49,240 nt of DNA from Candidatus Martarchaeota archaeon (GCA_023380795.1 JAMCSF010000024.1:1-49240), one strand, 5' to 3'; counted from the stretch's first letter, positions 12,091-20,340 are shown. The notes: generated from the letters alone by a model not told the origin. Numbers and translations are program-made.

Positions 12091-12311
12091 AAAAAGATAA
12101 GTTTAAAAAACTTTTGAAATAGCGGAATATTTATAATTTAAAGCGTTTTTTCTCGGAGATTTTGCTTCTGGATATGCCTGACCGCCGCAGGGCCTTCCGC
12201 GGCGCACAGAGGGGAGCTTTTATATCTTTTTGGCTCAAAGTATATCCTTGTATTTGGAAAGCAGCGACGCATGTGACCCTAGTTTTGCGTTGCGCAGCCT
12301 GCGGAATCTTA

Positions 12312-13004
12312 ATGGCAACTTTTCTAACCTTGAACGTCAAGGCGACAGTAGCAGCCCTTGTGATGGGGCTAGCCATGCTGCTGCTAGCCTGGCCGAGCTA
12401 CGGCATCTTTTTCTTCCTGGTAATGCTGTGGTTCCTGGCAATTTCTGCAGTCGTTACTTTCGCAGGCACGTCGTACAAGAAGAAGAAAGGGCTTTACGAA
12501 AAGCAGAGAGGCGTCAAGAACGTCATAGCCAACGGCCTGCTGCCGCTCATTTTCGTTGCGGTTTTCGCGTTCGGTAGGATTTACCATTATGGGATGCTTG
12601 ACCTATTCGCTTTGGCTGGGTTCATAAGCGCAGTCAGTGCCGTGACCGCAGACAAGTTCAGCAGCGAGCTCGGCGTTTTGGACGGAGAGCCCAGGATGAT
12701 ATTCAATTTCAAGAAGGTGAAAAAGGGCACATCCGGAGGCGTAACTGCTTTCGGCCTTGCAATGGGGCTTTTAGGAAGCGTAGTCGCGAGCGTGACGGTT
12801 TTCGCGGCGCCTCAGTTCGGAGTTTTCATTCCGAAGTACACGATTTTCCTCATAGTACTGATTGCTGGATTTCTGGGCACCGTATTCGATTCAATGCTGG
12901 GCTATTTTGAAGACAGGGGAACCGGAAACAAGTTCACTTCGAACTTTTTCGCTGCTGCTGGAGCTAGCGCCGTTTGCCTTGCTGCGCTCGCCTTTTTAGT
13001 TTGA
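12312..13004 (+). CDS. DUF92 family membrane protein
   Basis: A polytopic membrane protein of about 230 residues related to the DUF92/TMEM19 family, whose plant members (VTE6) are phytyl-phosphate kinases. In archaea the function is unproven; a role in isoprenoid phosphate handling is inference. The family-typical cytoplasmic piece is visible: TADKFSSELGVL, then VKKGTSGGVTAFGLAMGLLGS, and later FDSMLGYFEDRG. About six hydrophobic segments are seen. The start is uncertain. The frame is open from 12162, but a TATA-like GCTTTTATATC at about 12216 lies inside that extension, so the ATG at 12312 is preferred. The 3' end overlaps the convergent thioesterase gene by 41 bases. Confidence 0.7.
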   Translation: MATFLTLNVKATVAALVMGLAMLLLAWPSYGIFFFLVMLWFLAISAVVTFAGTSYKKKKGLYEKQRGVKNVIANGLLPLIFVAVFAFGRIYHYGMLDLFALAGFISAVSAVTADKFSSELGVLDGEPRMIFNFKKVKKGTSGGVTAFGLAMGLLGSVVASVTVFAAPQFGVFIPKYTIFLIVLIAGFLGTVFDSMLGYFEDRGTGNKFTSNFFAAAGASAVCLAALAFLV

Positions 13005-13425
13005 TTCGCGGGTTCTTCGATTCGGAAAGAAGCTTTATCTTTTCCTGTACTGCTTGCGACATTGGAGAGGATTTCCAGTGCTGCCTGTTTATCGATACCT
13101 GAGTTATATGCCCTGCGCAGATTGCCGAGCCGCTTACGAATATCTCGAAATCAAACCTCAGGGTTTTTGGGGAAAGAAGCTTGGGCTTTAATATTACCGA
13201 AAGCTCGTCTCCAAGCTTTGCGGATTTGTAGTATCTGGCTTCTGATTCCACCACTACGAACCATGTCTTTTCGTCAAGGAGGGGGTAGCTTATGCCCAGG
13301 GTGTCGTGCATGAAGCTCTCCGCGGCATCAGTGAAGAACCTGTAGTATCCTGCGTAGTGTACTATTCCCTGTGCGTCAGTGTCGTAAATCCTGACCCTGT
13401 CCGTAAAGACTATTTCCTGCGACAT
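12964..13425 (-). CDS. acyl-CoA thioesterase, 4HBT/YbgC type
   Basis: A 153-residue hotdog-fold thioesterase. The N-terminal VRIYDTDAQGIVHYAGYYRFF contains the catalytic Asp of the 4-hydroxybenzoyl-CoA thioesterase/YbgC family (D in DTDAQG), followed by WFVVVESEARYYKSAKLGD. The substrate is unknown. The start ATG at 13425 follows GGTGGATGC; extending it upstream would run into tRNA-Gly, which lies only 22 bases ahead on the same strand. The basic C-terminal tail (KLKRRAQQGKRR) overlaps the end of the convergent DUF92 gene. Confidence 0.85.
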   Translation of the reverse strand: MSQEIVFTDRVRIYDTDAQGIVHYAGYYRFFTDAAESFMHDTLGISYPLLDEKTWFVVVESEARYYKSAKLGDELSVILKPKLLSPKTLRFDFEIFVSGSAICAGHITQVSINRQHWKSSPMSQAVQEKIKLLSESKNPRIKLKRRAQQGKRR

Positions 13426-13447
13426 GCATCCACCTTTTAGTATGATT

Positions 13448-13535
13448 TGCGCCAGCCGGGATTTGAACCCGGGCATTCAGCTTTTTCCAGTCTTGTATGG
13501 GAAGCTGATATCCTACCAGGCTAGATGACTGGCGC
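13448..13535 (-). tRNA. tRNA-Gly(CCC) with a 15-nt intron
   Basis: A minus-strand tRNA with a 7-bp acceptor stem (GCGCCAG/CTGGCGC), discriminator A, and a T arm CCGGG-TTCAAAT-CCCGG. The anticodon stem TCAGC/GCTGA encloses a loop TTCCCA plus A, with anticodon CCC. A 15-base intron (13483-13497) sits at the canonical 37/38 position. The flanking TTCC and GGAA can pair to give the bulge-helix-bulge that archaeal splicing endonuclease recognises. No CCA is encoded. It lies immediately upstream of the thioesterase gene on the same strand, so the two may share a transcript. Confidence 0.88.
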
Positions 13536-13569
13536 GCGGGAAATGCCAGGTATTCTTGCTCGGTTATCC

Positions 13570-14349
13570 CTATCTTATGTAAGACGGCTTAGGATTGTTC
13601 TCTCCTCCTATGGGTGGGGGAAGCTGCGCAGTGCCTGAAAGCTGCTTTTCGAGCTCCTTAAGCGCCTTTGCGGTTTCCTTTATCATTGAATCCATGTGCG
13701 TAGTGTCTATCTTCATGCCCAGCTTTTTCGTAAGCATTTCCAGCACCGCCTTGGCCGCCGCAGGGTCCATGTCGAAGAAAGTCGACTCTCCCATAAGGCA
13801 TACGCCTTCAAGGCCCTCCATCTTTGCGAAGGCGAGCATCAGCCCTGCCGCTCCTATTATTACGGTGTGTGCCTTGCCGAAAAGCACGTTTTCCTTCTCA
13901 AACTCCTTTATGGTCTTTTTTGAAGTGGCGTTGCCGAAGACCTTTGGGGAGGACACCACGTTGCCGCTTACGTTGTAGCCCCCTATTGTATAGATAAAGC
14001 TCCCGTTGAGCTTTTCCTTGAAAAACCTTACGAGCTTGTGGCTCACCTCATACTGGCCCTCCGGGCTTATCGCTTGCGCGTCGCCGGTCAGCACCACGAC
14101 ATCCTGCTTTCCCTTGCGCCGTATAAGGTAGAACCTGTTGCTTACCATCCTTATGCCGCCGTTCTTTGTCATGAAGACTTCGTGGGGGAAATGTGGCGAA
14201 TAAACAGTAGCTATGCGCTCTGCCTTGAACTCCTTTATGAGATGCTCGGCCACGAGCTTGCCTACGTTGCCTATTCCCGGCAGGCCGACTATGAGCACAG
14301 GGCTCTTAAGCTTGAGATTCTTCTTGTACCTTATAACTGTTTTTTCCAT
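13570..14349 (-). CDS. PAC2-family proteasome assembly chaperone-like protein
   Basis: A 259-residue protein of the PAC2 (proteasome assembly chaperone) family common in archaea. It opens with VLIVGLPGIGNVGKLVAEHLI near residues 18-38 and shows LTGDAQAISPEGQYEV near 90, GGYNVSG near 122 and GLEGVCLMGEST near 178. The C-terminus is a charged helix, then a short Pro-rich tail. The molecular role in archaea is assumed from the eukaryotic family and is not certain. It follows the aIF2-alpha gene by seven bases in one operon. Confidence 0.85.
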   Translation of the reverse strand: MEKTVIRYKKNLKLKSPVLIVGLPGIGNVGKLVAEHLIKEFKAERIATVYSPHFPHEVFMTKNGGIRMVSNRFYLIRRKGKQDVVVLTGDAQAISPEGQYEVSHKLVRFFKEKLNGSFIYTIGGYNVSGNVVSSPKVFGNATSKKTIKEFEKENVLFGKAHTVIIGAAGLMLAFAKMEGLEGVCLMGESTFFDMDPAAAKAVLEMLTKKLGMKIDTTHMDSMIKETAKALKELEKQLSGTAQLPPPIGGENNPKPSYIR

Positions 14350-14356
14350 ATAACCA

Positions 14357-15163
14357 TCAATCGCTGTCGAATATGCCTTCCTTGTCTTTCCTTATCTTCT
14401 CCTTTTCTACCTTGAGCTCCGCATTCTTGAGCTTTGCGCTTATGGCGCTTACGGCCGATTTTACCTTTTCCTCCGAATCCTTATAGTCAGCCCCCTCTGC
14501 CACTATGTGATATTTCGGGGAGCTTATGTATGATATTTCCACGTCGGCCTTTTCGGCCTCTTTGAGGGCCTCGTTTATCATCGTGATCCCGTTTTCTGTA
14601 TCCTCGACAACCATTTCAAGCACGTACGCAACCCTGTGCTTCTTCTTGGCGTTCTGTTCGTCAATGAATTCAGTGAGCCTGTCCTTGAGCTTCTTCGGCA
14701 TCTTGGACTCCCTGAAGCGCTTGGAGCCTTCCGAGAGGTCAAAATAGAGCTGCGCGTAGCTTCCGAATTCAGAAATTATGTCATAGCCTATCTTCTCTTT
14801 GTTCTTCTCTTCGCCGGTCTCCTTTATCATTTTGCCTACCAGTATCGAGAAGCGCTTCTCGAGGTTATAGGCACTGAGCTTGTCCTTCGCTTCTTTAGGC
14901 ATTACTTTCTTTATGGAAGCGTCTATCGTGCCCTTTTGATTGTCAATGTATGTTATCTTGCACACGAGCTTCTGGCCGTTGTGAAGGAACTCGTGTATGT
15001 TCTTTATCCATCCAGAGGATACTTCCCTTATAGGTATGAAAACCTCTATCCCGTCATATTCCAGCAGCTTGCAGTATGCGCCGAACTGCATTATCTTGGA
15101 TACCTGAGCTATAACCAGCTCTCCGGGCCTCGGGGAATTCCTCTGTTGCCTTTGTTCTGTCAT
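14357..15163 (-). CDS. eif2a: translation initiation factor aIF2 alpha subunit
   Basis: A 268-residue alpha subunit of the initiation factor that brings initiator tRNA-Met to the ribosome. The N-terminal S1 domain shows GELVIAQVSKIMQFGAYCKLLEYDGIE followed by IREVSSGWIKNI. A helical middle domain and a C-terminal alpha/beta domain with VEISYISSPKYHIVAEG complete the normal three-domain layout. It starts just after the eL42 gene. In many archaea eS27 separates these two genes and Nop10 follows aIF2-alpha; both are absent from this locus. Confidence 0.93.
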   Translation of the reverse strand: MTEQRQQRNSPRPGELVIAQVSKIMQFGAYCKLLEYDGIEVFIPIREVSSGWIKNIHEFLHNGQKLVCKITYIDNQKGTIDASIKKVMPKEAKDKLSAYNLEKRFSILVGKMIKETGEEKNKEKIGYDIISEFGSYAQLYFDLSEGSKRFRESKMPKKLKDRLTEFIDEQNAKKKHRVAYVLEMVVEDTENGITMINEALKEAEKADVEISYISSPKYHIVAEGADYKDSEEKVKSAVSAISAKLKNAELKVEKEKIRKDKEGIFDSD

Positions 15164-15168
15164 TCAAA

Positions 15169-15450
15169 TCATATGGCGAATTCTAGCTTCTTCTTGGTCC
15201 TTGAACCGAGAACGCGCTCTACCTCGTACTTGCACTCCTTGCACTGAAGGAGCACCTTCTGTCTCTTCGCCACTTTGACAACTGTTGCCTGCCCTTTTAC
15301 CTTTCCGGTTATTCCCTTAAGCTTTCTGGCCCTGCGCCTTTTTCCAACATTGAGCCCGCTTTCCTGCTTTTTGGAATATATCACTACCTTGTGCTCAGTG
15401 TGCTTACCGCATTTAGGGCAGTAAACGTTGAGTTCTCTAGCTATCTTCAT
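15169..15450 (-). CDS. rpl44e: ribosomal protein eL42 (L44e)
   Basis: A 93-residue zinc-binding large-subunit protein of the ribosomal E-site region. The Cys pairs are CPKCGKHTEH near residue 11 and CKEC near residue 74, with the basic RRRARKLKGITGK stretch between them. The start is supported by one of the strongest ribosome sites in the window, GGAGTGAT five bases before the ATG. It heads the eL42-aIF2-alpha-PAC2 operon. Confidence 0.93.
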   Translation of the reverse strand: MKIARELNVYCPKCGKHTEHKVVIYSKKQESGLNVGKRRRARKLKGITGKVKGQATVVKVAKRQKVLLQCKECKYEVERVLGSRTKKKLEFAI

Positions 15451-15474
15451 AACATCACTCCTATAAGCTTGCGT

Positions 15475-15984
15475 TTATAATTTCTCGTAAACACATAAAG
15501 AATTATCTATAAGGAACTTGCTGTCGTTCTTGTCCTGTACCTCTATTAGCTGGCCTTTTTCAAGCGGTCCTATTTTAGATCCTGAAGGCAAAAACACTTC
15601 CGGCAGTTTTTCTATTATTACCCTAAGCCTGTTCTGCTGCGTTTTGGTTTCTTTTGGGCCAGCTATCTTAGTGTTAATGTAAAGCTCCATCATTTTGTTA
15701 TATAAGTCAGTTTCTATATCTGTTATTGGGTTCGGCAGCGGTTTCTTGTATGCAACGTACAACGCAACTTTTTGTTTCCTTTTGTCAAATATTTCAGAAA
15801 CAAGCCTTTCTATGTTCGCAATTTGTATTCCAGCCTCTTCGTTTTTGGCTATTTCGTTTTTTGTGCCTTCTATAAATTCCCCTATATCGGAATAGAAATT
15901 CTTAGGCAAGAGCTGAAGAGCGTTGCTAGATCTTTCCTTCTGGAGAACTTCCCACAAAAAATTATAAGTGATAGTTTCTGCCAC
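15475..15984 (-). CDS. GINS replication complex subunit (Gins51-like)
   Basis: A 169-residue protein matching archaeal GINS subunits, which join MCM and Cdc45/GAN in the replicative helicase. The N-terminal helical A domain shows LWEVLQKERSSNALQLLPKNFY, typical of the Sld5/Psf1 group. The small C-terminal B domain is visible as VFLPSGSKIGPLEKGQLIEV and ends with a short strand. This A-then-B order fits Gins51. The start is a GTG at 15984. It sits just upstream of the eL42 operon, 24 bases away, on the same strand. Confidence 0.78.
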   Translation of the reverse strand: MAETITYNFLWEVLQKERSSNALQLLPKNFYSDIGEFIEGTKNEIAKNEEAGIQIANIERLVSEIFDKRKQKVALYVAYKKPLPNPITDIETDLYNKMMELYINTKIAGPKETKTQQNRLRVIIEKLPEVFLPSGSKIGPLEKGQLIEVQDKNDSKFLIDNSLCVYEKL

Positions 15985-16136
15985 GATGACCCCACACTTC
16001 CAGTATTATATTATCAATATTGGAAAATATTTACGGTTTTTAGTTTTGGAATAACGTAACTATATGTTGTTTTGGTTAGTTTATATATATAAATAAAATT
16101 GCGCGATTAGCGGAAGTGTGGGGTGGGGGTTGTGGA

Positions 16137-16211
16137 TAGCGAGGGGTGGATTTGAACCACCGGTCTCCGGGTTATGAGCCCGGCGGGCACTCCAGACTAC
16201 CCTACCTCGCT
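16137..16211 (-). tRNA. initiator tRNA-Met(CAT)
   Basis: A 75-base tRNA on the minus strand with anticodon CAT. The acceptor stem starts A-G-C-G and ends C-G-C-T, giving the A1-U72 pair typical of archaeal initiators. The anticodon stem carries the three consecutive G-C pairs (GGG/CCC) required for initiation. The T arm is GGTGG-TTCAAAT-CCACC. There is no intron and no encoded CCA. Confidence 0.93.
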
Positions 16212-16257
16212 GCTGTGATTGGTTTCGGAATGAAAGTTAAAATAGGTTAGTGTTGGG

Positions 16258-17157
16258 TTACTGGTCCGAAGCAGTAAGCTTTTCGTGTTCTTGTGCTGCT
16301 CCGGAAAGTAGTTCGGAAGCCTTTCCCTTATCTATCCTAGAAAGCTGCTTGCTGCATATATTACACTTGAAGCTGGATTCATAAGCGGCGTCGAATGTAA
16401 ATACAAACTTGTTGTCGTCGTAGCATGACTTGCATATGAAATAATCGTTGCAGTCGTCCTTCAGCGTGGCTTTTTCCGAAGCGGTATTCTTCACATAGTC
16501 AAAAAACTGCGGGACTTTGTTGGTGTTTATGTACCATGCGAACGAAAGCCATCCTTCGTTGTTTTTTGAAACGTTGTAATTCGTTATCCCGTAGCCCTGC
16601 ATTATGTTAAGTATGCGCCTCACTGCGTTTATTTTCAGGTCAAGCGCAGCGGCTATCTCTTCGTCGGTTCTCGGCGTGGTCAACAGGTCGATCACCTCAG
16701 AAGCGTGCCTGCTGACGTTCTTGTTGAGATAGTCTGATATTCTCGTGTCTTCGACAAGCGCCTCTATGTATTTCATCGCGTTTGCAGTGTACGTTGCTTC
16801 GTCAAGCTCTTTTTGCTTTTTGGCCTTTTCGATGGATTGTGCCTTCCTGTCGCTTATCTCCTTTACCTCTGTAGGTGCGCTCTTTGTAGCGCGTTGGATC
16901 TGCCTTGGCTTTTGCTTTTCTGGCTGTTTTGATTTTGCCTTTTGGTTTTTTGCGATGGGCTTTACAGCCATGCGCTTTTTAGTGCTTTCCGTGGTTTTCT
17001 TTACTGTTTTAGCTGCACTTTTCATTATCTTGTGCTTTGCTGCAAATCTAGAATTGGTCGGATTCTTCTTTGCCTTTAAAACTACCTTATGCTTCTGTGC
17101 AGGCATTGCACCTGCCTTACCTTTACTATGGGTCGTTTTTTTGTTATTTTTTTGCAT
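16258..17157 (-). CDS. tfe: transcription factor E alpha with a long basic N-terminal tail
   Basis: A 299-residue protein whose C-terminal two thirds is archaeal TFE-alpha, a factor that helps TBP/TFB open promoters. The winged helix spans about residues 127-222 (TDEEIAAALDLKINAVRRIL, then the GWLSFAWYIN wing). A zinc ribbon follows with Cys at about 242, 245, 265 and 268. The first 110-120 residues are an unusual Lys/Ala/Thr-rich, very basic, low-complexity extension; typical archaeal TFE is about 170-190 residues. The ATG at 17157 follows GGTGCTGATT. The open frame upstream has no coding character. A TATA-like ATTTAAATAATATAAAAG lies at about 17200-17218. Confidence 0.85.
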   Translation of the reverse strand: MQKNNKKTTHSKGKAGAMPAQKHKVVLKAKKNPTNSRFAAKHKIMKSAAKTVKKTTESTKKRMAVKPIAKNQKAKSKQPEKQKPRQIQRATKSAPTEVKEISDRKAQSIEKAKKQKELDEATYTANAMKYIEALVEDTRISDYLNKNVSRHASEVIDLLTTPRTDEEIAAALDLKINAVRRILNIMQGYGITNYNVSKNNEGWLSFAWYINTNKVPQFFDYVKNTASEKATLKDDCNDYFICKSCYDDNKFVFTFDAAYESSFKCNICSKQLSRIDKGKASELLSGAAQEHEKLTASDQ

Positions 17158-17493
17158 AATCAGCACCGTAACGGGTTTAGCGTTCAAGCGTTTAGTTATT
17201 ATGGCTTTTATATTATTTAAATCTATCCCAAAAATACCACAAAACCGTATAAAACAGCGTTGTTGTTTTGCCTTTGTTTGCTGGTTTATTGGCGGTTCTC
17301 CGAAACTTAGACAGTGTAGCAGGCTTTGATAAGTATTTATAAAAACTAATTGATGCCTTGCAAAAGCACAATAAAGCAGCGATAAAAACAATCGGCCTCC
17401 AACACCTGCATAGTATTTAATAATTTTCCATAGTAAATAATCAGGCGAACATTCATCTACGACGCGCGCTTACGTGCCGTAATCGTGATTTTC
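17158..17493. promoter_or_regulatory. divergent tfe / eL15 promoter region
   Basis: About 335 bases with no gene. For tfe, a TATA-like stretch is visible on the minus strand near 17200-17218. For the eL15 operon, the plus strand has AGTATTTAATAATTTTCC near 17412-17428 and a second AT-rich AGTATTTATAAAAAC near 17331-17346. No RNA gene, repeat or hairpin stands out. Confidence 0.45.
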
Positions 17494-18000
17494 ATGGGAG
17501 CAAGTAAATACATAAAGGAGACAATCAAAAAAGAGTACAAGGAGCGAAGCCCCGAATACAAAAATAGGCTGGCCGAATGGTCTAAACAGGACAATATTAC
17601 AAAAGTGGAAAGGCCCTCAAACCTGTCAAGGGCGAGGGAGCTAGGCTACAAGGCCAAGCAGGGCATAGTGGTAGTGCGTACCGCAGTAAGGAAGGGAAAC
17701 AGGAAGAGGCAAACAGTGGGAGGCGGCAGAAAGCCTTCAAAGAGCGCGAGGTTCATATCTAGGCACAAGAACATGCAGATGATAGCAGAGGAGCGTGCCT
17801 CAAAGAAATTCTCCAATTACGAAGTGCTAAATTCATATTTTGTTGGCGAAACAGGAACAACAAGGTTCTATGAGGTCATACTCATATCAAAGCAGGACAA
17901 CGGCATAAAGAGGGATGCAGTATATGCTCCTGTGGCTGCGCAGAGCGGCAGGGCCAACAGGGCGCTCACATCTTCAGGAAAGAAGTCGAGAGGCTTATGA
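17494..18000 (+). CDS. rpl15e: ribosomal protein eL15
   Basis: A 168-residue large-subunit protein. Family signatures include MGASKYIKETIKKEYKERSPEYK at the start, the ERPSNLSRARELGYKAKQG segment and RTAVRKGNRKRQ. The ATG at 17494 is chosen since GTGATTTTC precedes it as a ribosome site. An upstream in-frame GTG is part of that site. Its stop overlaps the start of pcc1, indicating translational coupling. Confidence 0.94.
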   Translation: MGASKYIKETIKKEYKERSPEYKNRLAEWSKQDNITKVERPSNLSRARELGYKAKQGIVVVRTAVRKGNRKRQTVGGGRKPSKSARFISRHKNMQMIAEERASKKFSNYEVLNSYFVGETGTTRFYEVILISKQDNGIKRDAVYAPVAAQSGRANRALTSSGKKSRGL

Positions 18001-18260
18001 TGGAATATAAGATAGCCATCAGCATACCAAAACTTCACGACATAAAATATGCGCAGAAATTGCGGCAGCAGTACAGTACATCAAGAAGCAATCTGTCCTT
18101 GAGCGAATCTGCGAAAAGGATAAATGTAAAGATAGAGGCGGACGACATAGTCGCCCTAACCGCAGCGTGCAACTCGGTGCTCAAGGAAATAAGGCTTGTC
18201 GACGACATAGCTTCAATAGGCGTGAATTCCGCAAAAAAACAGAAAAGTAAAAATATATAA
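17997..18260 (+). CDS. pcc1: KEOPS complex subunit Pcc1
   Basis: An 87-residue protein matching archaeal Pcc1, the dimerisation subunit of KEOPS, which makes the t6A37 modification on ANN-decoding tRNAs. The diagnostic part is the second half, INVKIEADDIVALTAACNSVLKEIRL, where the A-D-x-x-A-L-x-A-x-x-N-S pattern is typical. It overlaps the eL15 stop by four bases. The last 14 residues are Lys-rich and probably disordered. Kae1/Bud32 are not in the window. Confidence 0.75.
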   Translation: MMEYKIAISIPKLHDIKYAQKLRQQYSTSRSNLSLSESAKRINVKIEADDIVALTAACNSVLKEIRLVDDIASIGVNSAKKQKSKNI

Positions 18261-18346
18261 ATATACACAATAAATATGAAAGCGCTTTAATCTTTGCGAC
18301 AATTCCTACGTCAAGTACTGAATTTTAACGTTTACAAAGTGTTTAA

Positions 18347-19303
18347 ATGGCAGGCTCATTGCAGTATTGGCCCAGAAGGCGCGCGGGCAGGCGTCTACCG
18401 CGCATCAGGAGCGCAGGCTCTGTAAAAGAGGTATCGCTTTCGAATTTGCTTACGTACAAGGTCGGGATGACAACGCTGTCGATTATTGACGACAGCAATT
18501 CTCCGGCAAAGGGGCAGGAGGTCTCGAAGGCGTGCACGATCCTAGAACTGCCGGCTATGGAAGTCTATGGCATAAGGCTATATTCGATTGACGAGGCTAC
18601 TCGCTACAAGAAAGCCCACGTAGACATACTCAGCAAGGCCGCAGCCCAAAAGCTAGGCATCAAGAGCGTCAAAAACGACGAATCCAAAATCCCTTCAGGA
18701 GAGAAACTCGACGGTATAACCGATGTAGCGCTGCTAGTAGCAGCTGACCCAAAGACTACCGGGACCAACACAAACCACCACGAAAGGTTCGAAGCCAATG
18801 TGACTGGCAAGGACGTAAAGGAGAAGCTCGCCTTCGCAACGTCAAAGCTCGGCAAAGAGCTCAGGGCAAACGAAATATTCAAGAACGGCGAATTCGTAGA
18901 CGTTGTCAGCACATCGAAGGGCAAGGGATGGCAGGGTCCAATAAAGCGTTTTGGCGTGTCCAGGATGTTCCACAAAGCAACCGGAAAGATCAGGCACGTG
19001 GGAACTCTCGGCGCATTCACTCCTGGAAAGGTCATGTACACTGTGCCTATGGCAGGACAGATGGGATTCAATTACAGGACGGAGCACAACAAGCGCATAG
19101 TCAGGCTTGGGACAAAAGAAGAAGCGACCACCATAAACCCGAAATCCGGATTCAAAAACTACGGCCTTGTAAGGAACGACTACGTCATAATAGAAGGCTC
19201 GGTTCCGGGACCCGCTAAGCGCATAGTAAGAATAAAGAAATCGGTCGAGAACAGGAACAGCAGGGGCATAAACGAAGCCAAAGTGAATTTCATAAAGGGA
19301 TGA
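18347..19303 (+). CDS. rpl3: ribosomal protein uL3
   Basis: A 318-residue protein that nucleates large-subunit assembly. It has the archaeal opening with RRRAGRRLPRI, LLTYKVGMTTL, and the core loop GKGWQGPIKRFG followed by HKATGKIRHVGTLGAF and VPMAGQMGFNYRTEHNK. The length is slightly short for archaea (about 330-350). The ATG sits in a GTGTTTAAATG context, shared with several other genes here. It begins the S10-type operon fragment uL3-uL4-uL23-uL2. Confidence 0.96.
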   Translation: MAGSLQYWPRRRAGRRLPRIRSAGSVKEVSLSNLLTYKVGMTTLSIIDDSNSPAKGQEVSKACTILELPAMEVYGIRLYSIDEATRYKKAHVDILSKAAAQKLGIKSVKNDESKIPSGEKLDGITDVALLVAADPKTTGTNTNHHERFEANVTGKDVKEKLAFATSKLGKELRANEIFKNGEFVDVVSTSKGKGWQGPIKRFGVSRMFHKATGKIRHVGTLGAFTPGKVMYTVPMAGQMGFNYRTEHNKRIVRLGTKEEATTINPKSGFKNYGLVRNDYVIIEGSVPGPAKRIVRIKKSVENRNSRGINEAKVNFIKG

Positions 19304-19307
19304 TATT

Positions 19308-20141
19308 TTGCAGGAAATAGAAGTGTTCAACATAGAAGGCAAGCCCGTATCGAAAATACCGGCGCCAAAGGCGTTCGAGGCCGAGCCAAAGAAATGGCTT
19401 GTCGACAGGGCAGTTGCAGCGGAAACGTCGCTGAAGCTGCAGCCGCAGGGGCATTATGTCCTTGCCGGAATGCAGACTACTGCAGCTTATTTCGGGGCAA
19501 TGGGCTCATACAGGGCAGGCAGGCACGTCGGAAGGGCTATAAGGCCAAGGGAAAAGCTCGGAGGCGGAGCACTGGGAAGAGTCAGGCGCATACCCTCTTC
19601 AGTATCTGGAAAGAGGGCACACCCGCACATGGTCGAGAAAACCTTGGTAGAAAGGCTCAACAACAGGGAATACGTCAACGCCCTCAAGAGCGCAATAGCC
19701 ATGGCAGTTAAATCCGGTGCAGGAAAGCCAACTGTTTTCGACGGCATAGCCAAGATATCCAAAACCAAAGACTTCATAAAGTTCCTCGAGGCAAACAAGC
19801 TTTATTCGATAATAGAATCAGCGCGCGTAAAGACAATAAGGAGCATAAGAAAGACCAGGAGCAAGCAGCAGCACAGGATGCTTGTCGTAACCTCGGACGA
19901 GGAAGGCACTTTCAGGGCTTCGCGCAACGTCAAGGGCGTTACCACATGCACGCTTTCGGAGCTTCAGGTCAGCAAGCTGGCCCCAGGCGGCAATCCGGTT
20001 AACACAGTGCTGTGGAGCGCTTCGGCCATCAAGAGCCTAGACGCCGCTGTGGAAAAGGCAGTATTAATAAAGAAAGGTGCAACTAATGTCAGTGCTTTAT
20101 CTGGGCCTTCGTACAGAAAAGGCCGTAGGCCTCATAACTAA
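19308..20141 (+). CDS. rpl4: ribosomal protein uL4
   Basis: A 277-residue large-subunit protein starting with TTG at 19308 after a GGGATGAT ribosome site. MQEIEVFNIEGKPVSKI matches the family opening. The conserved exit-tunnel loop is visible in GRHVGRAIRPREKLGGGALGRVRRIPSSVSGKRAHPH. The C-terminus runs about 18 residues past the usual end and its last 56 bases are read in another frame as the beginning of uL23. Confidence 0.95.
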   Translation: MQEIEVFNIEGKPVSKIPAPKAFEAEPKKWLVDRAVAAETSLKLQPQGHYVLAGMQTTAAYFGAMGSYRAGRHVGRAIRPREKLGGGALGRVRRIPSSVSGKRAHPHMVEKTLVERLNNREYVNALKSAIAMAVKSGAGKPTVFDGIAKISKTKDFIKFLEANKLYSIIESARVKTIRSIRKTRSKQQHRMLVVTSDEEGTFRASRNVKGVTTCTLSELQVSKLAPGGNPVNTVLWSASAIKSLDAAVEKAVLIKKGATNVSALSGPSYRKGRRPHN

Positions 20142-20337
20142 GGGTAACACCATAATTTATGTGGTGGATTCCAGGGCAACGAAGGCCCAGATAAAGCAGG
20201 AATTTCAGGGCGTTTTTAACGCAAAGGTGAGCGCAGTGCGCACGGTCAACATGCCCAACAATGTGAAGAGGGCATACATAAAGCTTTCCAAGGAAAGCAG
20301 CGCAGGCGACATCGCAATGAAGCTTAAGCTGGTGTGA
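20086..20337 (+). CDS. rpl23: ribosomal protein uL23
   Basis: An 83-residue protein located at the exit tunnel, where it helps dock the signal recognition particle. The conserved opening LRTEKAVGLITKGNTIIYVVD and the RTVNMPNNVKRAYIKL segment are present. The ATG at 20086 follows GGTG by six bases, so the coding region overlaps uL4 by 56 bases. An in-frame GTG at 20077 is rejected as part of the ribosome site. Confidence 0.93.
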   Translation: MSVLYLGLRTEKAVGLITKGNTIIYVVDSRATKAQIKQEFQGVFNAKVSAVRTVNMPNNVKRAYIKLSKESSAGDIAMKLKLV

Positions 20338-20340
20338 CAT

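Noticed and set aside
13426-13476. N-terminal extension of the thioesterase
   Set aside because: It would run through the 3' half of tRNA-Gly; the ATG at 13425 has a ribosome site.
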